A DNA stretch of 64,000 bases from Nocardioides panaciterrulae (GCF_013409645.1 NZ_JACCBG010000001.1:310001-374000); one strand, 5' to 3'. Positions 18,881-27,932 are shown, counted from the first letter of the stretch. Made by a program: numbers and translations. Notes: generated from the sequence alone by a model not told the origin.

Positions 18881-20767
18881 GTGCGGCGCGTGAGCAGGCT
18901 TGACGCGGTGGTGGCCCTGGGCTTCGTGCTGGCCGCGATCGCCGAGGCCGTGGCCCGCTACCACGCCACGCCCGCCCTGCTGGCCTTCGACGTCTCCGGG
19001 GCGCTGTGGCTCGCCTGCCTCGCGGTACGCCGGGCCCACCCGGTCGTGTCGATCTGCGTGCTCGGCGTCGCCGGCCTGGTCGGGACCACGGTGACGGCGC
19101 TGCTGTGGCCCGAGGCCGTGGACGGCGCCGGGGTGTGGATCCTCGCGATGATGCTGGCGTCCTACTCCGTCGGTGCCCACGCGGACGGGAAGGTCGTGGC
19201 CCTCGGGGTGCTGCTGCCCCTGGTCGTGGTGGTGGGCGCCGACGCGACCACCCGCAGTGGCTGGGACCGGATCAGCGGCATGCTCTTCGTGAGCGTGTTC
19301 GTCGGCCTGATGCCCACGGCGGTCGGCCGGGTGGTGCGGATCCGCAACCAGCGCCTGCGCACCCTCGAGGAGCAGCGCGAGCGGCTCGTGGGGCAGCTGC
19401 GCGCCCAGCAGGAGTCCGCGGTGCTGGCCGAGCGCGTGCAGACCGCCGAGAGGTTGCAGCCGGTCCTGGTCGGCGGGCTGCAGGCGCTCGCCGCGCGGGC
19501 CGAGTCCGCCGGCGACCCGGACGAGGTCGAGACCTCGGCGCGGGCCCTGCTCCGGCAGACCCGGGAGGAGGTCGTCGCGCTCACCGCGCCGGTGGCGCCG
19601 GCCCCGGTCGCGGAGGTCCCCGCCCCCGACCACCTGGCGGCGGTGCGCGCCGCGGCGCAGCCGTGGACGGCCGTCGCGGCCGGCGCGGTGGTGGTCGGGT
19701 TGTTCGCGGAGTCGTCCCGGGCGCTCGAGACCACCGCACCGGGCTGGGTGCTGCTGCCGGCCAGCGTGCTGGCCGGCGCACCGCTCGCCCTGGCCTGGCG
19801 GCGACCGGTGGCGGCGATCGCCCTCGCCTGGCTCGCGGTGGCGGGGTACTCCCGCCTCGTGGCCCCCCTCGACGGCAGCCTGAGCGAGACCGCCTTCGCG
19901 TTCGGGGCGGCGTTCGTGGTGGCCGCGCTCTCCACCCGCCGCCCGGCGATCGTCGGGCTGGCGGTGTGCTGGCTCGGCCAGGTGCTCGGTGTGGGCACCG
20001 CGGACCCGCTCGGTGCGGTGACCGTGCTGCTGGTGTGCTGGCTGGGCGGGCTCGCCGTCCACGAGGCGAGCCGGCTGGTCGAGCAGACCCGGGCGAACAA
20101 CGACCTGCTCGCCCGGCAGGAGGCGACCGCCTCCGCGCGGGCGGTCGTCGAGGAGCGGTTGCGGCTGGCGCGCGAGCTCCACGACGCGATCGGCCACAGC
20201 CTCACGGTCGTGGCGCTGCAGGCCGGCGCCGCCCGCCGGCTCGCGGCCGCCGACCCCGAGCGGGCCTGCGAGGTGATGCGGACCGCCGCCGCCGCGGCCC
20301 GCGCCGGCGTGGCGTCGCTGGCCCTGGACGCGGAGGCGGCCGACGCCGCGGCCCTCGTCGAACGGGTCCGCGCCACCGGCCTGGAGATCGAGGCCGACCT
20401 CGACGAACCGCTCGACCCGGCCCAGCGGCTGATCGCCTTCCGCGTCGTGCAGGAGGGACTGACCAACGTGCTCCGGCACGCGCCCGGCGCGCGCGCGTCC
20501 GTCGCGGTGCGCCGCACGGCGGAGGGGCTGGAGATCGTGGTGGCCAACTCGGCGCCGGTCGCCCCCGGCTCCGGTCCGGGCACCGGCCGCGGGCTCGCCG
20601 GCCTGCGGGAGCGCGTCACCGCCGCCGCGGGCCGACTGACCTGGCGGAACCGCGAGGACGGCGGGTTCGAGGTGCGCGCGCTGCTGCCCGCGGGGCCGGT
20701 CGTGGGGCCGGTCGGGGCGCCCGTGGCGGGGGCCGTTGCGGGGCCCGTCGTGGTGTCGGCGTCGTGA
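18881..20767 (+). CDS. NarL-type sensor histidine kinase with duplicated membrane/DHp modules
   Basis: A 628-residue sensor kinase. The C-terminus has a HisKA_3 dimerisation domain with phospho-acceptor His434 in RELHDAIGHS and a HATPase_c domain (VVQEGLTNVLRHAPGA N-box, GTGRGLAGLRERV G-box). Unusually, the N-terminal half repeats the plan: four to five membrane helices, then a coiled helix (RTLEEQRERLVGQLRAQQES, TAERLQPVLVGGLQALAARAE) that resembles a DHp region but has no phospho-acceptor His, then another set of membrane helices. The extreme C-terminus is a Gly/Pro/Val repeat. GTG 18881 is the assumed start; GTG 18890 is possible. It overlaps its response regulator by 4 nt. Confidence 0.85.
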   Translation: MRRVSRLDAVVALGFVLAAIAEAVARYHATPALLAFDVSGALWLACLAVRRAHPVVSICVLGVAGLVGTTVTALLWPEAVDGAGVWILAMMLASYSVGAHADGKVVALGVLLPLVVVVGADATTRSGWDRISGMLFVSVFVGLMPTAVGRVVRIRNQRLRTLEEQRERLVGQLRAQQESAVLAERVQTAERLQPVLVGGLQALAARAESAGDPDEVETSARALLRQTREEVVALTAPVAPAPVAEVPAPDHLAAVRAAAQPWTAVAAGAVVVGLFAESSRALETTAPGWVLLPASVLAGAPLALAWRRPVAAIALAWLAVAGYSRLVAPLDGSLSETAFAFGAAFVVAALSTRRPAIVGLAVCWLGQVLGVGTADPLGAVTVLLVCWLGGLAVHEASRLVEQTRANNDLLARQEATASARAVVEERLRLARELHDAIGHSLTVVALQAGAARRLAAADPERACEVMRTAAAAARAGVASLALDAEAADAAALVERVRATGLEIEADLDEPLDPAQRLIAFRVVQEGLTNVLRHAPGARASVAVRRTAEGLEIVVANSAPVAPGSGPGTGRGLAGLRERVTAAAGRLTWRNREDGGFEVRALLPAGPVVGPVGAPVAGAVAGPVVVSAS

Positions 20768-21435
20768 CCGCGCCGACGATCGGGGTGGCGCCGACGATCG
20801 GGGTGGCGCTGGCCGACGACCAGCCCCTGGTGCGCAGCGGGCTGAGGATGATCGTCGAGGGCGAGCCGGACCTGCGGGTGGTCGGGGAGGCCTGCGACGG
20901 CGCAGCGGCGGTCGAGCTGGTCGCGGCCACCGGGCCCGACGTACTCCTCCTCGACGTGCAGATGCCCGGGGTCGACGGGCTCGCGGCGATGGAGCGGATC
21001 GCGGCGGCCGGCGCCGCGACCCGGGTGCTGATGCTGACGACGTTCGACCTCGACGAGTACGTCTATCGCGCCATGCGCGCCGGCGCGGCGGGCTTCCTGC
21101 TCAAGGACATGCCCGGCGAGGACATCGTCACAGCGATCCGCCAGGTCGCCCGCGGCGTCGACGCGCTGCTGGCGCCGGCCCTGACCCGCCGCCTGGTCGA
21201 CAGGTACGCCGGGGCGCCGCCGCGCGCCGTCGCCACGGAGCTCGGGCGGCTCACCGAGCGTGAGACCGAGGTGCTCGGGCTACTGGGCCGCGGGCTGTCG
21301 AACGCCGAGATCGCGGCCGAGCTGTTCATCGGCGAGACGACGGTGAAGACCCACGTCGCCCGGGTGCTGATGAAGCTCGGCCTGCGCGACCGGGTCCAGG
21401 CCGCGATCCTCGCGCTCGAGAGCGGCCTGGCCTGA
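20764..21435 (+). CDS. NarL/LuxR-family response regulator
   Basis: A 223-residue response regulator. The receiver domain has the acidic pair in [11 protein letters not shown], phospho-acceptor Asp64 in LLLDVQMPG and the conserved Lys in GFLLKDMP. The C-terminal LuxR helix-turn-helix is [20 protein letters not shown] to [18 protein letters not shown]. It starts with GTG overlapping the kinase stop (GTGA), so the pair is coupled. The first codons contain an 18-bp tandem duplication (encoding APTIGV twice), giving an N-terminus six residues longer than usual. Confidence 0.94.
   Translation: MTAPTIGVAPTIGVALADDQPLVRSGLRMIVEGEPDLRVVGEACDGAAAVELVAATGPDVLLLDVQMPGVDGLAAMERIAAAGAATRVLMLTTFDLDEYVYRAMRAGAAGFLLKDMPGEDIVTAIRQVARGVDALLAPALTRRLVDRYAGAPPRAVATELGRLTERETEVLGLLGRGLSNAEIAAELFIGETTVKTHVARVLMKLGLRDRVQAAILALESGLA
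20770..20805 (+). repeat. 18-bp in-frame tandem duplication at the response-regulator start
   Basis: GCGCCGACGATCGGGGTG occurs twice in a row (20770-20787, 20788-20805), directly after the GTG-ACC start codons. It duplicates the first beta strand of the receiver domain. Confidence 0.85.
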
Positions 21436-22305
21436 GGGTCGGTCGGGTCGGGCCCCGCTGCGCTCGGCGCCGATGCCGGCGGCCACCACGAAGCCGACGC
21501 CCGCCACCGCGAGCGGGTTCGGCGCCTGGTGCAGCGCGACGAATCCGATCACCAGCGCGAACCCGGGCTCGAGCGCCATCAGGGTGCCGAAGGCGCCGGT
21601 GCTGAGGCGTCGCAGTGCGAGCATCTCCAGGCTGAACGGCACCACCGGCAGCAGGATCGCGAGGCCGAGCCCGGCGAGCAGAAGCTCCGGGCTGAGCCGC
21701 CCGATCACCTCGGGCCCGGCCACCACCGTGGCGACCACGGCGGCCACCGGCATGGAGATCGCCAGCCCGCCCACGCCGCTGACCGCGTCCCCGATCCGCT
21801 GGGTCAGCAGGATGTACGCCGCCCAGCAGCCGGCCGCCCCGAGCGCGAACCCGACCCCGACCGGGTCCACGGCGCCGGCCCACGGCTGGGTCAGACACAG
21901 CACGCCGACCCCGGCCAGGGCGGCCCACGCCCGGGCGGGACCCCGGCTGCGGGTCGAGGCGACGCCCAACGGGCCGAGGAACTCCAGGGCGCTGGCGGTG
22001 CCGAGCGGCAGCCGGGTGACCGCGGCCATGAAGAGCAGCGTCACCCCGGCGGTGACCACGCCGAGGGCCGCGCCGGCCCGCAGCGTCTCGCGGCTGAACG
22101 ACGAGGGGCGCGGCCGCACCACCACGAGCAGCAGCACGCCGGCCCAGAACAACCGGAGCCACGCCGTGCCCGCCGCGCCGACCTGGCCGGCCAGCCCCAC
22201 CGAGGCGGCGAGGCCGAGCTGGACGCAGAGCATCGACGCCACCGCCATCGAGGAGCCGGCGCGGGCGGAGGAACGGGCGGAGGGGTGGAGGGAGCGGCGC
22301 GACAT
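21280..22305 (-). CDS. EamA/RhtA-type drug/metabolite exporter
   Basis: A 341-residue polytopic protein of the EamA (DMT) superfamily, similar to RhtA threonine/homoserine exporters. About ten membrane helices form two related halves, including [18 protein letters not shown] (typical of RhtA) and the second-half [20 protein letters not shown] and [19 protein letters not shown] 22305 is preferred; a GTG six bases earlier is possible. The expected family end is near [12 protein letters not shown], but the frame has no stop there and continues about 55 residues antisense through the 3' end of the response-regulator gene. It is divergent from a LysR regulator 84 bp away, which probably controls it. 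Confidence 0.85.
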   Translation of the reverse strand: MSRRSLHPSARSSARAGSSMAVASMLCVQLGLAASVGLAGQVGAAGTAWLRLFWAGVLLLVVVRPRPSSFSRETLRAGAALGVVTAGVTLLFMAAVTRLPLGTASALEFLGPLGVASTRSRGPARAWAALAGVGVLCLTQPWAGAVDPVGVGFALGAAGCWAAYILLTQRIGDAVSGVGGLAISMPVAAVVATVVAGPEVIGRLSPELLLAGLGLAILLPVVPFSLEMLALRRLSTGAFGTLMALEPGFALVIGFVALHQAPNPLAVAGVGFVVAAGIGAERSGARPDRPSGQAALEREDRGLDPVAQAELHQHPGDVGLHRRLADEQLGRDLGVRQPAAQ

Positions 22306-22362
22306 GCCCACCAGTGAACGCGCCCACGCTGTTCACGTCCACGTGATCGGACTGGACAGTGT

Positions 22363-22374
22363 GTTCACGAGAAC
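22363..22374. promoter_or_regulatory. candidate LysR operator between eamA-type and lysR-type genes
   Basis: GTTCACGAGAAC is a 4-4-4 dyad 15 bp before the lysR-type start. The octamer TGTTCACG occurs twice in the gap (22330-22337 and 22362-22369, 32 bp apart). Such paired sites suit a LysR tetramer controlling both divergent genes. Confidence 0.5.
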
Positions 22375-22389
22375 TGAACAATCGACCGC

Positions 22390-23358
22390 ATGGACCTGCG
22401 CCGCCTGCAGATGCTGCTCGAGCTCTCCCGGCTCGGCTCGATGCACGAGGTTGCGGCCGAGCTGGGCACCAGCACGTCGAACGTCTCCCAGGCGATCGCG
22501 GCGCTGGCCCGGGACGCCGGGACGGCGCTGGTCGAGCCCGACGGCCGGCGCGTGCGCCTGACGCCGGCCGGCCGCCGGCTGGCGGAGCACGCGGTCTCCA
22601 TCCTCGCGGCGGTCGAGGCCGCGCGTCTGGACCTGGACCCGACCGCCGAGCCGATCGGCGTGGTGCGGGTGGCTGGGTTCGCGACCGCGATCCGGCGCTC
22701 GCTGGTGCCCGCCCTCGACGACCTCGCGCGGACCCATCCCGGCGTCGAGGTGCGGCTGCGCGAGCACGAGCCGCCGGAGGCCCTGGAGCTGTTGGATCGC
22801 GACGACGTCGACCTCGCGCTCGCCTACGACTACGACCTCGCCCCCGCCTCCTGGCGCAGCGACCACGACGTCAGCGCGCTCTGGGCGGTCGAGTGGGGGC
22901 TCGGCGTGCCGACCCCCGAGCGGCGGGCGCCGTTCGCGGCCTACGCCGGCCGCGACTGGATCGTGAACTCCCGGCACACCGCCGACGAGGAGGTGCTGCG
23001 CACGCTCGCGTCGATGGCGGGCTTCACGCCCCGGGTGGTGCACCGGGTGGACGCGCTGGACCTCGTCGAAGACCTCATCGCGGCCGGCCGGGGCGTCGCG
23101 CTGCTGCCCCGGGGCCGGACGTCCCGGCGCGGCGTGACGGTGCGGCCGCTCACCGAGCCCCGGGTGCGCCTACGTGCCTACGCCGTGACCCGGCGGGGCC
23201 GGGACCGGTGGGCGCCGCTGCGGGCGGTGCTGGAACGACTCGCCGGGCCTGCCGGCGGCGGCTCGGAGCCGCCGCCGGCCGGCGCTCACAGGAAGGGCAT
23301 CGCCAGACAGGCGGCGCCGAAGACGACCAGCCCGATCAGGAACGCGGGCACCGTGTAG
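22390..23358 (+). CDS. LysR family transcriptional regulator
   Basis: A 322-residue LysR-type regulator. The N-terminal winged HTH is MDLRRLQMLLELSRLGSMHE with VAAELGTSTSNVSQAIAALA, followed by the type II periplasmic-like effector domain (IGVVRVAGFATAIRRSLVPAL, LDRDDVDLALAYDYD). It is divergent from the EamA exporter, the usual arrangement for a regulator and its target. The 3' end overlaps the convergent AtoE-type gene by 73 nt. Residues after about LERLAGPAGG are unlike the family and probably arise from this read-through. Confidence 0.9.
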   Translation: MDLRRLQMLLELSRLGSMHEVAAELGTSTSNVSQAIAALARDAGTALVEPDGRRVRLTPAGRRLAEHAVSILAAVEAARLDLDPTAEPIGVVRVAGFATAIRRSLVPALDDLARTHPGVEVRLREHEPPEALELLDRDDVDLALAYDYDLAPASWRSDHDVSALWAVEWGLGVPTPERRAPFAAYAGRDWIVNSRHTADEEVLRTLASMAGFTPRVVHRVDALDLVEDLIAAGRGVALLPRGRTSRRGVTVRPLTEPRVRLRAYAVTRRGRDRWAPLRAVLERLAGPAGGGSEPPPAGAHRKGIARQAAPKTTSPIRNAGTV

Positions 23359-24716
23359 CCCATCACCTGGCGGACGTTGAGCCGGGCGATCGCCAGCACC
23401 GGCAGCAGCCAGAACGGCTGGATCATGTTGGCCACCGCCTCGCCGGCCGCCACCGACATCGAGACCTTGCCGAGGTACTCCGGCGAGGTCTGGTGCAGCT
23501 GCACCGCGGCGCTGACCGCGACGGGTCCCTGCACGCCCCAGTGACCGCCGCCGGAGGGCACGAAGAGCGAGATGATCAGCGAGCCGAGGTAGTTGAAGAA
23601 CGGCAGCGTGGTGGCCGTGGCGCCGGACACCAGCGCGGTGGCGATCACCGCCTGCAGCGGGCGGACGCCGTGGGCGGGCGCGTAGGCGAGCAGCCCGATG
23701 ATGCCGCCGTACAACGGGTACTGCAGGAGCAGCGGGCCGGACGTCTTGGCCGCGGTGGTGAACGACCGGATGAACCGGATCGGCGTCCAGTGCAGCAGCG
23801 CGGCGAGGATCGTGAAGAGCATGACCATCGAGCCGATGTTGAGCGCGAACCCGCTGTGCACGAAGTACGCCGCACCGGCGAGGAAGAAGATCACGTTGAG
23901 GACCCAGAGGTTCTCCAGCCGCTGGGCGAACGTGGTCGGGCGGCCGGTGTCCGGCGTGGCGTCCGCGTCGAGCTCGAAGACGGCCGGGTCGATCTCGGGT
24001 GCGTCGCTGGGGGACATGCGCAGGATCGCGAACGCCAGCGCCACGAACGCCACCAGCACGGCCAGGTAGCTGTAGGGCTGGAACACCGTGAGGCTCAGCG
24101 GGACGGTCTGGTGGGTGACCGAGTAGATGACGTTGAGCGGGCTGGAGGTGTCGGTGTTCGCCAGCGCGATCGAGCTGGACAGGCCGTTGGTCCACAGCAT
24201 GTAGCCCATGTAGCCGGCCGCGACGATGTACCCGAAGTTCGCGCCCCGCAGCCGGGCGGCGATCTGGCGGGCCAGCAGCGCGCCCACGACCAGGCCGAGT
24301 CCCCAGTTCAGCAGGCTGGCCACGGCCGCGCACACGAAGCACAGCAGGGCGCCCTGGGTCTGGGTCCGCGGCTTGCTCGCCAGCCAGGTCAGCCCGCGCT
24401 TGACCGGCGGGGCCTCGGCCAGCGTGTAGCCGCTGACGAGGATCAGCACCATCTCCATGGCGAACGCGAAGATGTTGCTCGGCCCCCACACCCCGGCGTA
24501 CCAGCCGTCGACGACGCCGGTCACGGTCGCGCCCGGGACGAACACGAAGACCATCGCCACCACGAGCAGGGTCAGGATGATCGCGAACAGGTAGGGATCC
24601 GGCATCAGCTGCTCGACGTAGCGGACGCACAGGCGGGTGAACCGCTGCATCGGGGTCTGCCGGTCTCGCCCGGCGGTGGGGGGCGCCTCCGGTTGCTGCT
24701 GCTGGCTGGTGCTCAT
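23286..24716 (-). CDS. atoE: short-chain fatty acid transporter, AtoE family
   Basis: A 476-residue polytopic transporter of the AtoE/SCFA family, which imports short-chain fatty acids such as acetoacetate or butyrate. About 12 membrane segments are visible, with the family-typical MPDPYLFAIILTLL start, the NWGLGLVVGALLAR helix, GYMGYMLWTNGLSSSIAL and the FVPSGGGHWGVQGP loop. ATG 24716 has AGGAG 8 nt upstream. No atoDA or thiolase genes are adjacent, so the substrate is assigned by family only. The 3' end overlaps the convergent LysR gene by 73 nt. Confidence 0.9.
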   Translation of the reverse strand: MSTSQQQQPEAPPTAGRDRQTPMQRFTRLCVRYVEQLMPDPYLFAIILTLLVVAMVFVFVPGATVTGVVDGWYAGVWGPSNIFAFAMEMVLILVSGYTLAEAPPVKRGLTWLASKPRTQTQGALLCFVCAAVASLLNWGLGLVVGALLARQIAARLRGANFGYIVAAGYMGYMLWTNGLSSSIALANTDTSSPLNVIYSVTHQTVPLSLTVFQPYSYLAVLVAFVALAFAILRMSPSDAPEIDPAVFELDADATPDTGRPTTFAQRLENLWVLNVIFFLAGAAYFVHSGFALNIGSMVMLFTILAALLHWTPIRFIRSFTTAAKTSGPLLLQYPLYGGIIGLLAYAPAHGVRPLQAVIATALVSGATATTLPFFNYLGSLIISLFVPSGGGHWGVQGPVAVSAAVQLHQTSPEYLGKVSMSVAAGEAVANMIQPFWLLPVLAIARLNVRQVMGYTVPAFLIGLVVFGAACLAMPFL

Positions 24717-24959
24717 CTCGGGCTCCTGACGTGTCTACCCACGGGGGTGGGCGGCCTCCCCGAGCGGGGTGCCGGTCAGCACGGCACCTTAGCGAGGCGA
24801 CGCCCGGACCGGACCGGAGGTACGACGAGTTCCGGGGGGTCGTGGAAGCGCCCGGGGAGTGAGCTGGGCCATACTCGGTCCGGGCGGCCCCGGGTCGAGG
24901 CCGCCCGAGTTCGCGACCCGACGGGACGAGCCCTCCTCACGAGCGGCCCAGGAGCCTCG

Positions 24960-25745
24960 ATGTCCGAGCTGCAGCCCGACGCCATCGCCTCCGCCCGGCT
25001 GGGCGAGGTCGGGAAAGTGTGGACCTCCGACCTCTCGGTCAGCGAGTTCGCGCTGCTCGACACCGCCGGGTTCGCGCCGCGCGAGTTCGTGATGGGCTCC
25101 TCGGTGTTCCACATCGGCTGGCAGCAGCAGAACCTCCGCCAGTCCGTCGAGCTCCAGGTGCTCAGCCAGGCGATGTACACCGCCCGCATGAACGCCATGG
25201 GCCGGATGCTCGCCGAGGCCGAGCAGGTGGGTGCCGACGGCGTCGTGGGCACCAGGCTGACCTTCCGCCAGCACGGGCTGAGCGCGGACCACATCGAGTT
25301 CATCGCGGTCGGCACCTCGGTGGTCTCCAAGGACGACCCCGGCGCCTACCGCCGCCCCGACGGGAAGCCGTTCACCAGCCACCTCAACGTGCAGGACTTC
25401 TACACCCTGCTGCAGACCGGTCACGTGCCGGTCGAGTTCGTCATGGGTGTCTGCGTCTGGCACGTGGCGGCGCAGGGGCTGCTGCAGACCCTGAAGCAGA
25501 TCGGGCGCAACGTGGAGATGCCGCAGTGGACCCAGGGCTACTACGACGCCCGGGAGCTCGCGCTGACCCGGATGCAGCAGGAGGCCGAGCGGGTGCAGGC
25601 CGACGGCGTCACCGGCGTCGAGTGGTCCGCCTCGGAGTGGATGTGGGGCACCCACACGCTGGAGTTCTTCACCTCCGGCACCGCGGTGCGCAAGGTCGGC
25701 AGCGGCAACGCTGTGACGCCGACGCTGGTCCTGCCGCTGTCATGA
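24960..25745 (+). CDS. protein with two YbjQ/UPF0145-like domains
   Basis: A 261-residue soluble protein containing two tandem YbjQ-like (UPF0145, 'heavy-metal-binding') modules, at about residues 29-125 and 137-250. Each has the pattern FVMGxxVxHI/HV, a helix with QAMYTARMNAMGRM or YYDARELALTRMQ, and then the GADGVVG or QADGVTG turn before a beta strand. Single-domain YbjQ proteins form pentamers of unknown function, and a fused pair is less common. ATG 24960 has AGGAG 5-9 nt upstream. The stop overlaps the next gene's start by 4 nt. Confidence 0.82.
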   Translation: MSELQPDAIASARLGEVGKVWTSDLSVSEFALLDTAGFAPREFVMGSSVFHIGWQQQNLRQSVELQVLSQAMYTARMNAMGRMLAEAEQVGADGVVGTRLTFRQHGLSADHIEFIAVGTSVVSKDDPGAYRRPDGKPFTSHLNVQDFYTLLQTGHVPVEFVMGVCVWHVAAQGLLQTLKQIGRNVEMPQWTQGYYDARELALTRMQQEAERVQADGVTGVEWSASEWMWGTHTLEFFTSGTAVRKVGSGNAVTPTLVLPLS

Positions 25746-26149
25746 CCTTCCAGCCGCCGGAGGGGTACGTCGACCCGACGGACGAGCAGCAGGTGACGGC
25801 CGTCCTGGCGTCGGTGCTGCGCGCCCTCGGTGTTCCCGGCCTCGGGGACCTGATCGGCCGGATCCCGGGCAGCCGGGTGGAGGCGGCACGACCCGGGGGG
25901 CTGTTCAGGGCCGCCGTGCCGGCCTCGGTGTGGCTCGACGCCGAGCACCAGCTCGTGCTCACCGACCCGGCGGTGCTCGCGCACGTCGTCGGCGGTGTGG
26001 TGCTCGCCCGGGACCCGCTGCCCCCGGGCCGGCTGCCCGGCGCGCTCGCCCCGCTGCTGGTGACGACCGTGCTCGACCAGGGGAGCCAGCCGGAGGCGGC
26101 GGTGGTGCTGACCGCGGCCCGCGAGTCCTCCGAGCGGTGGCAGCCGTAG
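25742..26149 (+). CDS. hypothetical protein coupled to the YbjQ-like gene
   Basis: A 135-residue soluble protein. Visible segments are an N-terminal helix (QQVTAVLASVLRALGV), a GDLIGRIPGSRV turn, a strand-rich centre (HQLVLTDPAVLAHVVGGVVL) and a C-terminal helix ending in VLTAARESSERW. It resembles an actinobacterial family I remember as DUF5073, but I hold that assignment loosely. Its ATG overlaps the upstream stop (ATGA), so it probably works with the YbjQ-like protein. Confidence 0.65.
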   Translation: MTFQPPEGYVDPTDEQQVTAVLASVLRALGVPGLGDLIGRIPGSRVEAARPGGLFRAAVPASVWLDAEHQLVLTDPAVLAHVVGGVVLARDPLPPGRLPGALAPLLVTTVLDQGSQPEAAVVLTAARESSERWQP

Positions 26150-26177
26150 CCGAGCTCGCGGCCGGCCGCCGCGGGAC

Positions 26178-27062
26178 CTAGCGACGGCGCCACAGGTCCC
26201 GCGCGCGACCGGCGGCCGCGCGCGCCAGCAGCGGCAGCTGTGCCCGCACGCCCATCCCGTGGAAGAGGATGAAGTCGTCGAAGCGGTGCACGCCCGGCCG
26301 GCCGGCGACCGAGACGGCCGCGTCGCGGAGCGCGCGCAGCTGGGCCACCGTCATCTGCAGCGGCGGCTCGTCCGGCTGGTAGCGGCAACCGAAGTGGTAG
26401 TCACGCCGTGGCTCTCGGGTCATCTCGATGTGGCACCCGAGCACGTGCGTGACTGTGCGCGCCTCGGTGAGCTCGACCAGCCGGTCCATGCTGTCGACGA
26501 ACGCCGGGAAGTCGGTGACGTAGATCCGGCCGGGGTAGACCGAGTCGCCGGTGAACAGCAGGCCGGTCCGCTCGTCGTGGAGCGCGAGGGAGGCGGCGTG
26601 GTGGCCGGGTATGCCGGTCAGCTCGAGGCGTCGCTGCCCGAGGTCGAGTTCGACGACCTGGTCGGGCCACCGGGTGAAGCCGAAGAACGCCTGCACGTCC
26701 TCCGCCGACCTGCCGACGACCACGGTGTCCGGACGGTCCGCGAAGGACGCGTCACCGGCCACGTGGTCGCCGTGACCGTGGGTGTGGGCCACCACGAGCT
26801 GGTAGCCGGGGCGGGGGTGCTCGGTCAGCCAGTCGTCGACCAGCCGGTCGACGGCCTGCCGCAGCGTGGAGTCCTCCACCGCGCCGGTGTCGAGCAACAG
26901 CGCCCGTTCGGTGCCGAGCAGGAGGAAGACGAACGGCGCCTCGAAGGTCGCGTCCTTGCTCTGGCGCAGGATCACGGTGTCGTCGCGATACCGGTGCGCC
27001 TGGAGGGGCGGATCGGTCCGGTGCCGGCGCGACCGTGATCCATGGATCCACCGCACGTCCAT
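26178..27062 (-). CDS. MBL-fold metallo-hydrolase
   Basis: A 294-residue metallo-beta-lactamase-fold enzyme. The zinc-binding motif is HTHGHGDH (HxHxDH), with a further His in GIPGHH, the Asp in FTGDSVYPG and a His in LGCHIEM. The strand LLLDTGAV precedes the motif as usual. This suggests a hydrolase of the glyoxalase II/lactonase type; the substrate is unknown. ATG 27062 is chosen because GAGGCGAGG lies upstream; a GTG at 27089 is in frame. The 5' end abuts a 17-bp tandem repeat (27087-27120). Confidence 0.85.
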   Translation of the reverse strand: MDVRWIHGSRSRRHRTDPPLQAHRYRDDTVILRQSKDATFEAPFVFLLLGTERALLLDTGAVEDSTLRQAVDRLVDDWLTEHPRPGYQLVVAHTHGHGDHVAGDASFADRPDTVVVGRSAEDVQAFFGFTRWPDQVVELDLGQRRLELTGIPGHHAASLALHDERTGLLFTGDSVYPGRIYVTDFPAFVDSMDRLVELTEARTVTHVLGCHIEMTREPRRDYHFGCRYQPDEPPLQMTVAQLRALRDAAVSVAGRPGVHRFDDFILFHGMGVRAQLPLLARAAAGRARDLWRRR

Positions 27063-27086
27063 GCTGCCGGTCCTCGCCTCACTGCT

Positions 27087-27120
27087 CACGGCCGCGACCC
27101 TCTCACGGCCGCGACCCTCT
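27087..27120 (+). repeat. 17-bp tandem duplication upstream of the MBL gene
   Basis: CACGGCCGCGACCCTCT occurs twice (27087-27103, 27104-27120), followed by a partial third copy CACGGCC. It lies in the promoter-side gap between the MBL gene and the DUF2975 gene. Confidence 0.85.
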
Positions 27121-27203
27121 CACGGCCCCGCGCTCCGCAGGGCTGGTTCTGCGTCGTCCGACCGCTGATCCGACGGTTTCGCACACGCGGCGCCACCGGC
27201 CTG

Positions 27204-27237
27204 CATATCGTTTCTCGTTGTAACGACGAACGATATG
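27204..27237. promoter_or_regulatory. 34-bp dyad, probable operator of the DUF2975-XRE operon
   Basis: CATATCGTT (27204-27212) and AACGATATG (27229-27237) are perfect inverted repeats. TCGTTGTAACGA (27215-27226) between them is itself a palindrome on the same centre; 15 of 17 base pairs match. It ends 8 bp before the DUF2975 start in otherwise GC-rich DNA, where a repressor would block transcription. The XRE protein encoded downstream is the obvious candidate ligand. Confidence 0.7.
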
Positions 27238-27245
27238 GAGTGCTC

Positions 27246-27932
27246 ATGGGACAGCGTCCGCAGCGCGACCCCTTCGGTCCCGTCGAGGTGGTCGTCAACT
27301 GGCTGTTGTGGCTCGTCGTGGGCGGGTTCCTCGCGTGCTTGGCGGTCGCCGCGCTCCAGGTGGCGACAGGACACTCGGTGTCCGTGTCCTACGCGACGAT
27401 CGGCGACGACGACAGCTGCGTCGTGGCTGCCGGCGGCTCCTCGGTGCCGATCGTCTACCGCTCCGGCCCGGGCTACCGGCCGAGCGAGGGCGTCTACGGT
27501 CTGCGCCACTCGGAAGCCTCGGCGAGCAGCGACACGTGGCGGATCTGCCTGAGCGACGCGACCTGGTGGCAATGGAGCGCGGCGCGGGTCGAACCGGTCG
27601 GCCAGCTGGCGTTCGTCGTGGTCTCGCTGCTGCTCATCCGCAGGACGATCTGGGTGGCGCGCACCGCCGGGATGTTCACGCCGGAGACCGCACGCCGGAC
27701 CCGCCGGCTCGGCTGGTTCGTCCTCGCCTGGAGCCTGACTTGGCCGTTCCTCGCCGCCGCAGGCCGCGGGGTGGTGATCTCCGCGGCGGTCCGCCACCAG
27801 TCGTGGGTCCGGGAGCTCACCCATCCGCACATCTCGCTCGTGCTGGTCGTGGTCGGCGTTGGGATCCTGACCTTCGCGCGGATCCTGCGACTGGCCGTGC
27901 CGCTGCAGGAGGAGGTCGACGCGACCGTATGA
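27246..27932 (+). CDS. DUF2975 family membrane protein
   Basis: A 228-residue membrane protein with about four helices (residues about 14-38, 118-138, 156-176 and 195-216) and a polar external loop of roughly 75 residues after the first helix. This layout, together with a downstream XRE regulator of about 75 residues, is typical of DUF2975 proteins. Function is unknown; the pairing suggests regulation by an XRE protein. ATG 27246 was chosen because it lies just 3' of the strong dyad. The stop overlaps the next start by 4 nt (ATGA). Confidence 0.78.
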   Translation: MGQRPQRDPFGPVEVVVNWLLWLVVGGFLACLAVAALQVATGHSVSVSYATIGDDDSCVVAAGGSSVPIVYRSGPGYRPSEGVYGLRHSEASASSDTWRICLSDATWWQWSAARVEPVGQLAFVVVSLLLIRRTIWVARTAGMFTPETARRTRRLGWFVLAWSLTWPFLAAAGRGVVISAAVRHQSWVRELTHPHISLVLVVVGVGILTFARILRLAVPLQEEVDATV

